From RGIG8775 sp045121195 (GTDB taxonomy: Bacteria > Bacillota > Clostridia > Oscillospirales > CAG-272), in the NCBI GenBank assembly GCA_045121195.1, contig JBGVFO010000097.1, positions 1-8,550 of the forward strand: a stretch of 8,550 bases of DNA, read 5' to 3'. Position numbers and translations under genes: made by a program. Positions 1 through 5,773 of this stretch are shown one piece after another. The notes beneath the pieces are model-generated. The model worked only from the letters and a program-made list of their open reading frames with translations. It was not told the origin of the DNA and did no database searches. Position 1 is the first letter of the stretch, and the number at the start of each line of letters is the position of its first letter.

Positions 1-177
1 AAACGAGGGATTTTGCATTTCAAAATTGGCGAAAGCCCTTTTAGAATAAGGGTTCGTGCGTAGCCGTTAAGAAAATTAAATTCGTTTATTTTCGGGTCGC
101 CGAGGACGTCGACCCCTACGGTGTTGGATATTATCGTTCGTTTTCGGCGTAGCCACAACTCACCGACAAACATCAAT
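1..177 (+). repeat. Intergenic repeat copy 1 (right part; left end outside window)
   Basis: This is the right part of an element of the family found throughout the window. It ends in the right terminal repeat at 161-177 (CACCGACAAACATCAAT), 1 bp before the ribosome binding site of spoIIIAF. Positions 91-119 are the exact reverse complement of 8481-8509 in copy 9, and positions 1-43 are identical to 8508-8550. Copies 1 and 9 therefore look like the two halves of one element type of about 258 bp, with arms ending in GTAG/CTAC. Inside are a GCGTAGC motif (near 57-63) and an AT-rich stretch (70-90). No credible protein is encoded here. Confidence 0.85.
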
Positions 178-190
178 CCAAGGAGAAACC

Positions 191-673
191 ATGGGACAAT
201 ACGTATACGGCATTATCGGGGCGGCGGCGGTGATCGGCGTTATGGAGAGCATTCTGCCGAAGGGCGGCAAGACCAAGCAATATATGAAGCTGATCACGGC
301 GCTTTGCCTGTTGTGCCTTGTGATCAAGCCCGTCGGCAGCTTCCTCGACGCCCTGCCCGACCTGCTTGCGGAGGGCTTTGAGGAGCTTTCCGAGGGGACG
401 GCGGCGCGCGATGAGTACGAGGCGATCCTTGCGGGAGAGATCGAGGAGGCGGTACGGGATCAGCTCTGCGGCGCTATTACGGGCGAGCTTTCCACCCGAT
501 TTTCGGTGAGCAACTGCGAGGTGGGGGTGGCGCTTTCGCGAGAGGACGGCGCCCTTACCGTCCGTCGCGTGGTCATCACCCTGATGGGCAAGGATATTTT
601 CAAGAATCCCTACGAGATCGAGGAATATTTCGGCGCGTTGCTCGACTGCGAGTGCATCGTCGCCGTGGGATAA
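191..673 (+). CDS. spoIIIAF: Stage III sporulation protein AF
   Basis: This 160-residue protein matches the SpoIIIAF family. It has two N-terminal membrane segments (about residues 5-22 and 32-50) separated by a short basic loop (KGGKTKQYMK), then a soluble C-terminal domain. SpoIIIAF is made in the mother cell and sits in the outer forespore membrane as part of the SpoIIIAA-AH complex, which with SpoIIQ links mother cell and forespore after engulfment. It is shorter than the B. subtilis protein (about 206 aa), mainly in the C-terminal part. The ATG at 191 is chosen because AAGGAG lies at 179-184. spoIIIAG follows 11 bp after the stop, and spoIIIAH follows later, which confirms the assignment. 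The usual upstream genes spoIIIAA-AE would lie left of the window, beyond repeat copy 1. Confidence 0.9.
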   Translation: MGQYVYGIIGAAAVIGVMESILPKGGKTKQYMKLITALCLLCLVIKPVGSFLDALPDLLAEGFEELSEGTAARDEYEAILAGEIEEAVRDQLCGAITGELSTRFSVSNCEVGVALSREDGALTVRRVVITLMGKDIFKNPYEIEEYFGALLDCECIVAVG

Positions 674-684
674 GAGGAGGAAAA

Positions 685-1155
685 ATGAGTAGAGAAGAGC
701 TGAAAAAGGGGAACGTGAAGCGGCTGGCGCTGGCGGCGGTTGGGCTTTGCCTTGGGGTAGCGCTTTTGCTGTTCGGAAGCTTCGGCGGCACGGGGGAAAC
801 GGGGGAGAGCGGCGACGAGATCCTGTCGGCGGAGGCGTACCGCGCGGCGCTGGAGCAGACCCTCACCGCCCTTTGCTCGTCGGTGCGCGGAGCGGGGAAG
901 GTGTCGGTTTTTATTACCCTCGCAGGCGGGTATGAATACGTGTATTCCACCGATTCGCGGGGGGAGTGTGTCACCGTGGGGAACGGGAGCGCCGAGCGGG
1001 CGGTGGTGGAGTCGGTGCGAGTCCCCGAGGTGCGCGGCGTGGGGATCGTGTGCGACGGCGCCGACGATCCTGCGGTCGCCGCGGCGATCTGCGAGCTGGT
1101 CTGCTCCTCCCTCGGCATCGGCAGCAATCGTGTCTTTATCACGGCAGGAAGGTGA
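685..1155 (+). CDS. spoIIIAG: Stage III sporulation protein AG
   Basis: This is a 156-residue SpoIIIAG-family protein with one membrane anchor (about residues 13-31). An acidic, glycine-rich linker follows, then a C-terminal ring-building-type domain with the conserved block VPEVRGVGIVCDGADDP at residues 113-129 and a final LGIGSNRVFI strand. SpoIIIAG forms a large ring in the intermembrane space of the mother cell-forespore channel. The start at 685 has a perfect AGGAGG at 675-680. An in-frame ATG at 652 would overlap spoIIIAF and adds a residue run (MHRRRGIRGGK) not seen in the family. The gene is shorter than B. subtilis SpoIIIAG (about 229 aa). Its stop codon lies inside the first unit of a 14-bp tandem repeat, so the last two residues may derive from repeat DNA. 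Confidence 0.9.
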   Translation: MSREELKKGNVKRLALAAVGLCLGVALLLFGSFGGTGETGESGDEILSAEAYRAALEQTLTALCSSVRGAGKVSVFITLAGGYEYVYSTDSRGECVTVGNGSAERAVVESVRVPEVRGVGIVCDGADDPAVAAAICELVCSSLGIGSNRVFITAGR

Positions 1156-1200
1156 AAAATGGAAGGTGAGAAATGGAAAATTGAAAATGAAGGGTGAAAC
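1151..1200 (+). repeat. Short degenerate tandem repeat, about 14-bp unit
   Basis: Units GGTGAAAAATGGAA (1151-1164) and GGTGAGAAATGGAA (1165-1178) differ at one base. A decayed third unit (1179-1191) and a partial GGGTGAAAC follow. The array is purine-rich on the + strand and contains the spoIIIAG stop codon (1153-1155). It lies just before repeat copy 2 and is not part of the terminal-repeat family. It may be a replication-slippage product or a second dispersed repeat type. Confidence 0.7.
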
Positions 1201-1215
1201 CCAAGCGTTTTCGGG

Positions 1216-1389
1216 GATAAATTGATGTTTGTCGGGGAGTTTGTAAAACGAAATTGATGGTTTGTAGGGGCGACCAATGGTCGCCCGCCATGAACGACAA
1301 TTACCCAACGAACGGGCGATCAATGATCGCCCCTACGGGTTTGTGCGTCGCCATTTCGTCACATCGAACACACCGATAAATCAAAATTT
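1216..1389 (-). repeat. Intergenic repeat copy 2, between spoIIIAG and spoIIIAH
   Basis: This 174-bp copy is the reverse complement of copy 3 (2112-2285), with about 7 mismatches by hand count (about 96% identical, no gaps). On the + strand it runs from right end to left end, so it is the only internal copy that is opposite to local transcription. It holds two GTAG-linked hairpins in inverted order: GTAG 1264-1267 with hairpin 1268-1286 (GGGCGACCAATGGTCGCCC), then hairpin 1314-1332 (GGGCGATCAATGATCGCCC) with CTAC 1333-1336. This is the layout of a REP pair (BIME) framed by terminal repeats. Confidence 0.9.
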
Positions 1390-1419
1390 ATATCTCCCGA
1401 AAAAACCTTTGCCGGACGG

Positions 1420-1449
1420 TCATAAAAGGGCGGGCGGCGCAATATATAT
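1420..1449 (+). promoter_or_regulatory. Possible sporulation-type promoter of spoIIIAH
   Basis: TCATAAA at 1420-1426 and CAATATAT from 1440, about 13 bp apart, loosely resemble the -35 and -10 boxes used by the mother-cell factor sigma-E (-35 with an ATA core, -10 like CATACAAT). The pair lies between repeat copy 2 and the spoIIIAH ribosome binding site at 1467-1472, where an extra promoter could restore expression to a gene separated from its operon. The match is weak and read-through from upstream is equally possible. Confidence 0.25.
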
Positions 1450-1480
1450 GGAGTGAAAACCCATTTAGGAGGAATGAAAG

Positions 1481-2044
1481 ATGGTAATCGAACGCGACAA
1501 TACGCAAAAATCCACAAAGACCCTGTGGGAACGGATCGGAAAACGCAATCTGATCATCATGGCGGCAGTTCTTGTGATCGGCGCCGCCGTTTGGCTCAAC
1601 TGGATGCTCCTCGCCGATAACGACGGCTTCGACGGTTACGACCAGACGGGCGGCGTGGCAGACGCAGAGGGCAACGAGTCCGAGGCAGAGGGCGATACCT
1701 ACTTCGCTACGATGCAGGTCAGCCGTAAGCGCGCCCGTGACGAGGCACTTGAGGTCCTGCAGTCTGTGGTAGATAACGCCGATGCCGACGAAGCGGTCAA
1801 GGCACAGGCGCTGACCGACATCAACCGCCTGGCGCTGGAAATGGCGGCGGAGTCTAACATCGAGACCCTGGTGATGGCAAAGGGGTTTGAGGACTGCGTA
1901 GCCGTGATCAACGGGAACATGGCGACCATCGTGGTCAAGGCAAAGGGTGACTCTCTGCTTGCAAACGAGATCGCGCAGATCAACGAGATCGTTTACGAGC
2001 AGGCACAGATCGAGCCCGTGAACGTAAAGATCACCGAGAGATAA
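1481..2044 (+). CDS. spoIIIAH: Stage III sporulation protein AH (SpoIIIAH-like)
   Basis: This 187-residue protein has a charged N-terminus, one membrane segment at about residues 22-44, an acidic linker rich in Asp/Glu/Gly (about 45-70), and a C-terminal domain starting near residue 78 that ends VNVKITER. This is the SpoIIIAH layout. The C-terminal ring-building domain lies between the two forespore membranes and binds SpoIIQ to form the mother cell-forespore channel. It is somewhat shorter than the B. subtilis protein (218 aa). AGGAGG at 1467-1472 supports the ATG at 1481. In most sporeformers spoIIIAH follows spoIIIAG closely. Here they are 325 bp apart, separated by the tandem repeat and repeat copy 2. 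A terminator follows directly, and a matching inverted repeat (copy 3) lies beyond it. Confidence 0.9.
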   Translation: MVIERDNTQKSTKTLWERIGKRNLIIMAAVLVIGAAVWLNWMLLADNDGFDGYDQTGGVADAEGNESEAEGDTYFATMQVSRKRARDEALEVLQSVVDNADADEAVKAQALTDINRLALEMAAESNIETLVMAKGFEDCVAVINGNMATIVVKAKGDSLLANEIAQINEIVYEQAQIEPVNVKITER

Positions 2045-2046
2045 AA

Positions 2047-2091
2047 AACGGGCGCCTATGACGGCAGAGGGTCATAGGCGCTTTTCCCGTT
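2047..2091 (+). terminator. Rho-independent terminator after spoIIIAH
   Basis: GCGCCTATGAC (2052-2062) pairs perfectly with GTCATAGGCGC (2071-2081) around an 8-nt loop, followed by TTTT (2082-2085). Flanking AACGGG and CCCGTT can extend the stem around the T run. It starts 2-7 bp after the stop codon and should end the spoIIIA transcript before repeat copy 3. Confidence 0.85.
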
Positions 2092-2111
2092 TGACAAAAA
2101 TGGGGATGTTC

Positions 2112-2285
2112 AAATTTTGATTTATCGGTGGGTTCGATGTGACGAAACGGCAACGCACGAACCCGTAGGGGCGATCAATGATCGCCCGTTCGTTGGGTAA
2201 TTGTCGTTCATGGCGGGCGACCAATGGTCGCCCCTACAAACCATCAATTTCGTTTTACAAACTCCCCGATAAACATCAATTTATC
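2112..2285 (+). repeat. Intergenic repeat copy 3, between spoIIIAH and wecB
   Basis: This is the clearest full copy. The left end AAATTTTGATTTATCGGTG is at 2112-2130, followed by a subterminal box with ACGAAACGGC. GTAG at 2165-2168 leads into hairpin 2169-2187 (GGGCGATCAATGATCGCCC). Hairpin 2215-2233 (GGGCGACCAATGGTCGCCC) ends at CTAC 2234-2237. The right end, CCCCGATAAACATCAATTTATC, closes the element. It is the inverted twin of copy 2. With the spoIIIAH terminator upstream, any separate wecB promoter must lie in or at the edge of this element; TTGACA at 2091-2096 has no convincing -10 partner, while TATCAT at 2282-2287 resembles a -10 without a -35. Confidence 0.9.
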
Positions 2286-2320
2286 ATAAAAATCCCCCAA
2301 AGAGAGGAGGAAAACCGCTT

Positions 2321-3415
2321 ATGAGATCCATATTGGTGATATTTGGCACGCGACCCGAGGGGATCAAGATGTGTCCCCTCGTGGGGGAGCTGAAAAAGCG
2401 ACGGGGACTTGCCACGTCGGTCGCGGTGACGGGTCAGCACCGCGGCATGCTTCACGGCGTGCTTGACGCCTTCTCGGTAACGCCCGATTACGACCTTGCG
2501 GTGATGCGGGAGGGACAGTCGCTGTCGGAGATGACGGCGCGGATGCTTTCGGGTCTGGAACGGGTGCTTCGGGAGGCGCGTCCCGATCTGGTGCTGGTTC
2601 ACGGCGACACCACCACGGCATTCGCGGCAAGTCTTGCCTGCTTCTACCGCCGCATTCCCGTGGGACATGTGGAGGCAGGGCTTCGCACCTACGATCTTGC
2701 CGCCCCTTTTCCCGAGGAATTCAACCGCCGCGCGGTGGCGCTCACGGCGGCGCATCATTTTGCACCCACCGAAGGGGCGCGGGATAATCTTTTGCGGGAG
2801 GGAATCGCGGGAGCGGCGATCACGGTGACGGGCAACACGGTGGTGGACGCCCTTGCCATGACGGTGCGCGAGACCTACGCCCACCCGCTTCTCGATTGGG
2901 GGCGAGGAAGCCGACTGGTCCTGCTTACGGCGCACCGACGGGAGAATCTGGGCGCACCGATGGAGGAGGCGTTCCGCGCCGTTCGACGGGTGGTGGAGCG
3001 CCGTCCCGACGTGAAGGTGATCTGCCCCGTACACAAAAATCCCGCGGTGGGGGAGGTGGCGCGGCGCGTCTTTTCGGACTGTCCGCGGATCTTCTTGACC
3101 GAGCCCCAGGAGGTCGTGCCCTTTCACAACCTTCTGGCACGGTGCTATCTGGTATTGACCGACAGCGGCGGCATTCAGGAGGAGGCGTCGGCGCTGGGGA
3201 AGCCGGTTCTCGTTCTGCGGAGTATCACCGAGCGCCCCGAGGGGCTCTTGACGGGGTCCTTGCGACTTGTTGGAACCGAGGGGCGGCAGGTGGAGGACGC
3301 CTTTTGCCGTTTGCTTGACGACGCCGACGAGTACCGCCGTATGACGGAATGCGCCAATCCCTACGGGGACGGCACCGCCTGCCGCCGCATCGCCGACGTG
3401 GTGGAGCGCCTGTGA
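2321..3415 (+). CDS. wecB: UDP-N-acetylglucosamine 2-epimerase (non-hydrolysing)
   Basis: This 364-residue protein has the full motif set of the WecB/MnaA family, which interconverts UDP-GlcNAc and UDP-ManNAc in the cytoplasm. The motifs are GTRPEGIK (9-16), HGDTTT (94-99), HVEAGLRT (116-123), PEEFNR (131-136), HRREN (205-209), DSGGIQEEA (281-289) and TERPE (303-307). By motif alignment with E. coli WecB the catalytic residues would be D96, E118, E132 and H205, all present. Length is normal for the family. UDP-ManNAc supplies teichoic-acid linkage units, capsule or other envelope glycans; which one applies cannot be told because no glycan cluster is adjacent. AGGAGG at 2305-2310 supports the start. 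Its position directly after spoIIIAH is not the usual neighbourhood, and repeat copy 4 begins 3 bp after its stop. Firmicute annotations often use the symbol mnaA. Confidence 0.93.
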   Translation: MRSILVIFGTRPEGIKMCPLVGELKKRRGLATSVAVTGQHRGMLHGVLDAFSVTPDYDLAVMREGQSLSEMTARMLSGLERVLREARPDLVLVHGDTTTAFAASLACFYRRIPVGHVEAGLRTYDLAAPFPEEFNRRAVALTAAHHFAPTEGARDNLLREGIAGAAITVTGNTVVDALAMTVRETYAHPLLDWGRGSRLVLLTAHRRENLGAPMEEAFRAVRRVVERRPDVKVICPVHKNPAVGEVARRVFSDCPRIFLTEPQEVVPFHNLLARCYLVLTDSGGIQEEASALGKPVLVLRSITERPEGLLTGSLRLVGTEGRQVEDAFCRLLDDADEYRRMTECANPYGDGTACRRIADVVERL

Positions 3416-3418
3416 TGT

Positions 3419-3558
3419 AAATTTTGATTGATCGGTGTGTTGCTATGGCGTCGCAGTGATGTAACAAATCGGGGTTTGCGTAGCAAATTCGCGGTGTCGA
3501 GCCGCGAAACCGATTTGTTATCGGAGGTCGCGTAGCGACCGACAAACATCAATTTATC
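3419..3558 (+). repeat. Intergenic repeat copy 4, abutting the wecB stop codon
   Basis: This 140-bp copy has a left end (AAATTTTGATTGATCGGTG, 3419-3437) only 3 bp after the wecB TGA, and a right end ACCGACAAACATCAATTTATC. Its core lacks the GTAG hairpins. Instead TAACAAATCGG (3462-3472) pairs with CCGATTTGTTA (3510-3520), enclosing TTTGC-GTA-GCAAA (3475-3487) and TTCGCGG/CCGCGAA (3488-3494/3502-3508). A further hairpin GGTCGC-GTA-GCGACC (3526-3540) abuts the right end. This shows that the same ends can frame unrelated cores. Confidence 0.85.
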
Positions 3559-3617
3559 ATCAAAGCAAGAATTGCAATGAATATCGCAAAAAAAGGAAAG
3601 AAATAAAGACTTTTTTG

Positions 3618-3626
3618 TGGTAGAAT
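3618..3626 (+). promoter_or_regulatory. Possible extended -10 promoter for the URO-D family gene
   Basis: TGG followed by TAGAAT (3618-3626) fits an extended -10 (TGnTATAAT with one mismatch in the hexamer). It lies in the AT-rich stretch between repeat copy 4 and the gene. No good -35 is visible 17 bp upstream. It would give a leader of about 75 nt before the AGGAGG at 3695-3700. Confidence 0.35.
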
Positions 3627-3707
3627 ACAATTGAATTCGGGACGACTCTGCCGCGGCGATCGGCTCCGAGGGCGACAACCAATTCCGATTCAAAAGGAGG
3701 ACAATCC

Positions 3708-4799
3708 ATGAACGAGAACAACCACGAAAGCATTCCTTTTGCGGTACGCTTCCGCGATCAGCTGATCGCCTACGAAAAATTCTGGAACCGCGAGCCCCTG
3801 TCCCGCCCTATCCTGAATATCTCTGCCTTCACGGGTGAGCCCTATCGCAAGCCCGAAAGCCTTGAGGAAAAATGGCTGGACGAGGGCTATATCCTCGACG
3901 CAGCCATGCACAAGCACCGCAACAGCTATTACGTCGCCGAGGGCGTTCCCTCTCTCTTTACTAACCTCGGTCCCGGTTGTCTTGCCGCCTGCATCGGCGG
4001 AAATTACGAGCTGAACGATCGCACCGTCTGGTTCGACCGCCATCCCATCATCGACGATTGGGAAGCCCCTCCCACGATCCAATTTAACCCCGACAGCGAG
4101 ATGTGGCGGCACGTGGAACGGATTCAGGACAAGACCCTTTCCTGCGACGAGATCAACACCTCCATCACCGACATCGGCGGGATTCTCGATATCATCTGTT
4201 CCCTTCGCGGCACCGAAAATATGCTTTACGATCTCTACGACTACCCCGACGAGGTCAAGGAATGCACCGAGCTTGTGACCGAGCTCTGGTTCCGCGCCTT
4301 TGACCGCCAGGTGGAGAAGATCCGTGGGGCGGGTCAAACCTTCAACAACTGGATCAACATCCCCTCGTCCAAGCCCTGGTATCCCCTCCAGTGCGATTTT
4401 TCCTATATGATCTCCCCCGCTCAGTTCGAGGAGTTCGTGCTTCCCCATCTGGTTGCCCAGGTGAACCATATGGAGCGCTCGGTCTATCACCTTGACGGCG
4501 TTGGTGAGATCCCCCATCTGGATATGCTTCTGGACATTGATGGGCTCACCGGTATTCAATGGGTAGCCGGCGGCGGACAGCCGCCCCTTACGGACGAGCG
4601 CTGGCTCCCCCTGTACCGAAAGATCCAGGAAAAGGGAAAGAATCTCATTCTGATGAGCGGTCTTTCGATACGCGATCTGAAGGGCTCCGAGCGACTGGTC
4701 AAATCCCTTGATCCCACGGGTCTTTACCTCGCCTATACAGCAGGTCGAAAGGAATACGCCGATCAAATGCTGGAGCTTGTGGATAAGTGGACGAGCTGA
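3708..4799 (+). CDS. Uroporphyrinogen decarboxylase (URO-D) superfamily protein
   Basis: This 363-residue protein resembles the URO-D superfamily group annotated as uroporphyrinogen decarboxylase family or corrinoid-methyltransferase-like proteins. It has an N-terminal RFRDQLIAYEKFW region, a central region rich in Trp/Tyr, then YHLDGVGEIPHLD (H261 within it), a GIQWVAGGGQPP stretch, and a C-terminal LSIRDLK. It is unlikely to be the haem enzyme HemE: it lacks the HemE N-terminal RQAGR signature and there are no haem genes nearby. The zinc-binding HxC pattern of methylcobamide:CoM methyltransferases (MtaA type) is not visible, because the strand that would carry it reads HLDG. Substrate and partner are unknown. 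AGGAGG (3695-3700) supports the start. The gene appears to be monocistronic, with its own candidate promoter and a strong terminator. An antisense frame of 372 codons over the same region is a shadow. Confidence 0.75.
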   Translation: MNENNHESIPFAVRFRDQLIAYEKFWNREPLSRPILNISAFTGEPYRKPESLEEKWLDEGYILDAAMHKHRNSYYVAEGVPSLFTNLGPGCLAACIGGNYELNDRTVWFDRHPIIDDWEAPPTIQFNPDSEMWRHVERIQDKTLSCDEINTSITDIGGILDIICSLRGTENMLYDLYDYPDEVKECTELVTELWFRAFDRQVEKIRGAGQTFNNWINIPSSKPWYPLQCDFSYMISPAQFEEFVLPHLVAQVNHMERSVYHLDGVGEIPHLDMLLDIDGLTGIQWVAGGGQPPLTDERWLPLYRKIQEKGKNLILMSGLSIRDLKGSERLVKSLDPTGLYLAYTAGRKEYADQMLELVDKWTS

Positions 4800-4813
4800 T
4801 CCCGCCAAGTCTT

Positions 4814-4920
4814 AATTTTGATGGATCGAACTGTTTGAAATTGCTTGCAGATCCCCCAAAGTCTCCTTTGTGTAAAGGGAGCCTTGTAAAGCAACTGCAA
4901 GCATACCGATAAACCCCAAT
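4814..4920 (+). repeat. Intergenic repeat copy 5 (degenerate)
   Basis: The ends resemble the family: AATTTTGATGGATCG at 4814-4828 and ACCGATAAACCCCAAT at 4905-4920. The core again differs. TGCTTGCAG (4842-4850) pairs with CTGCAAGCA (4895-4903), enclosing a smaller CTCCTTT-GTGT-AAAGGGAG-like hairpin (about 4864-4881). It begins 14 bp after the stop of the URO-D family gene and is the most diverged copy in the window. Confidence 0.65.
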
Positions 4921-4930
4921 CTACAAATCA

Positions 4931-4967
4931 CCCCCGCAGAGCATGGCTCTGCGGGGGATCTTTTTTT
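4931..4967 (+). terminator. Strong rho-independent terminator between convergent genes
   Basis: CCCCCGCAGAGC (4931-4942) pairs perfectly with GCTCTGCGGGGG (4946-4957) around an ATG loop, followed by seven T residues (4961-4967) on the + strand. It ends transcription of the URO-D family gene. On the - strand no T run follows the hairpin, so it is mainly a + strand terminator, although the hairpin also lies just past the end of the convergent C_GCAxxG_C_C gene. Confidence 0.92.
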
Positions 4968-4979
4968 ATTGCGATGCCG

Positions 4980-5504
4980 TCAGGCGTTACCGCTTTCCTG
5001 CTTCAGCTCCTCAAGATAGGCGTCGAGGAGGTCGGCGGCAAATTCTACCAGCGCCGCACAGGGGCGCTTGCTGTAATATTCGGGCGTGCGCGGCGTGGGG
5101 GTCGGGTCGGTGGAGAGCATAGCGCGGGTCTGATCGTCCTCGCCGCTCTCGCCCCGTTTTTTCTCCGCGTGACGGGCGAGGATCTCGCGGCACACAATGG
5201 AGCCGTGTTCCTCACGAAAACGCCTTGCAAGCTCCTGTACGCGGGCGTAGTGTGCCTTTTTATCCTCGGGCTCGGTGGGGGAGTCGGCGTTGTAGCCGTG
5301 AACAAGCCCCAAAATCATCATAGACGCGCTCACCGTGCCGCAGACCTCGCGGAGGCGTCCCATGCCGCCGCCAAAGGAGGACGCCAGCCGCATGGCGGTG
5401 TCGCGGTCAAGTCCCGTCTTGTCGGAAAAGGCGAGAAGCACCGATTGGGCGCAGTTGCAGCCTGCCAAAAAATTCTCTTTCGCGATTTCTCCACGGGTTC
5501 TCAT
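4980..5504 (-). CDS. C_GCAxxG_C_C family protein
   Basis: This 174-residue protein belongs to the family defined by a GCAxxG-like motif and spaced cysteines (C_GCAxxG_C_C / putative redox-active family), whose biochemical role is unknown. Visible features are GCNCAQSV (15-22; C16 and C18), SFGGGMGRLREVCGTVSASMMILG (43-66 region; C55), IVCREI (C105) and KRPCAALV (C149). The cysteine spacing suggests metal binding or redox chemistry, but this is inference. The segment at residues 114-141 is charged and Pro/Thr-rich and looks like a flexible insert. TCTCCTT at 5510-5516 (AAGGAGA on the coding strand) supports the start. Only repeat copy 6 separates it from uppP upstream, so it is probably the last gene of a U32-uppP-C_GCAxxG operon. 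A 182-codon frame on the opposite strand is a shadow. Confidence 0.85.
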   Translation of the reverse strand: MRTRGEIAKENFLAGCNCAQSVLLAFSDKTGLDRDTAMRLASSFGGGMGRLREVCGTVSASMMILGLVHGYNADSPTEPEDKKAHYARVQELARRFREEHGSIVCREILARHAEKKRGESGEDDQTRAMLSTDPTPTPRTPEYYSKRPCAALVEFAADLLDAYLEELKQESGNA

Positions 5505-5527
5505 AGCGTTCTCCTTGATTAGATGAT

Positions 5528-5771
5528 AAATTGATGTTTATCGGTGTATTCGCAGTGACGTTGCAAGGCCTCTCCAAGAATGGGAGAGGCTCCCGCGAAG
5601 CGGGTGGTGAGGTTGCGCCTTTTTATGTTGCAAAATGGCACGGTGCCGTACATTGGTACAAATTCCGCAACCTCATCCGTCACCTTCGGCGCCACCTTCT
5701 CCCATTCTTGGAGAAGGCTCTCAATGCTCGCCATTTCGTAGTTGCTAACCCACCGATAAATCAAAATTTGA
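5528..5771 (-). repeat. Intergenic repeat copy 6, between uppP and the C_GCAxxG_C_C gene
   Basis: This 244-bp copy matches copy 7 (6645-6888) in the same orientation and without gaps. There are about 16 differences by hand count, most of them in the last 40 bp. Its left end (5771 reading leftward) begins 2 bp after the uppP stop codon. The core is a long imperfect inverted repeat: arms near 5568-5588 and 5695-5717 share AAGAATGGGAG/CTCCCATTCTT, and TGAGGTTGCG (5608-5617) pairs exactly with CGCAACCTCA (5666-5675). There are no GTAG hairpins. Open frames cross it on both strands but are judged non-coding. Confidence 0.9.
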
Positions 5772-5773
5772 TT

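Noticed and set aside
600..1323. Two overlapping long frames on the - strand across spoIIIAG and copy 2
   Set aside because: They are shadows of the GC-rich spoIIIAG gene with low-complexity products and no ribosome binding site.
1216..2285. CRISPR-like repeats
   Set aside because: Hairpin units occur in inverted pairs with shared spacers rather than as a direct-repeat array with unique spacers, and no cas genes are present.
1216..2285. Composite transposon carrying spoIIIAH
   Set aside because: The flanking inverted repeats encode no transposase, and identical elements occur singly at other gaps. spoIIIAH is in its expected order after spoIIIAG, so it was not brought in.
2276..3127. 283-codon frame on the - strand opposite wecB
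   Set aside because: It is Arg/His-rich and typical of antisense frames of GC-rich genes; wecB has every catalytic motif.
3690..4808. 372-codon open frame on the - strand opposite the URO-D family gene
   Set aside because: It is longer than the + strand gene, but shows no recognisable family and no ribosome binding site. The + strand frame has a good AGGAGG and a recognisable protein.
4974..5522. 182-codon open frame on the + strand opposite the C_GCAxxG_C_C gene
   Set aside because: The - strand product carries the full family motif set and a ribosome binding site. The + strand product resembles nothing and begins within the terminator region.
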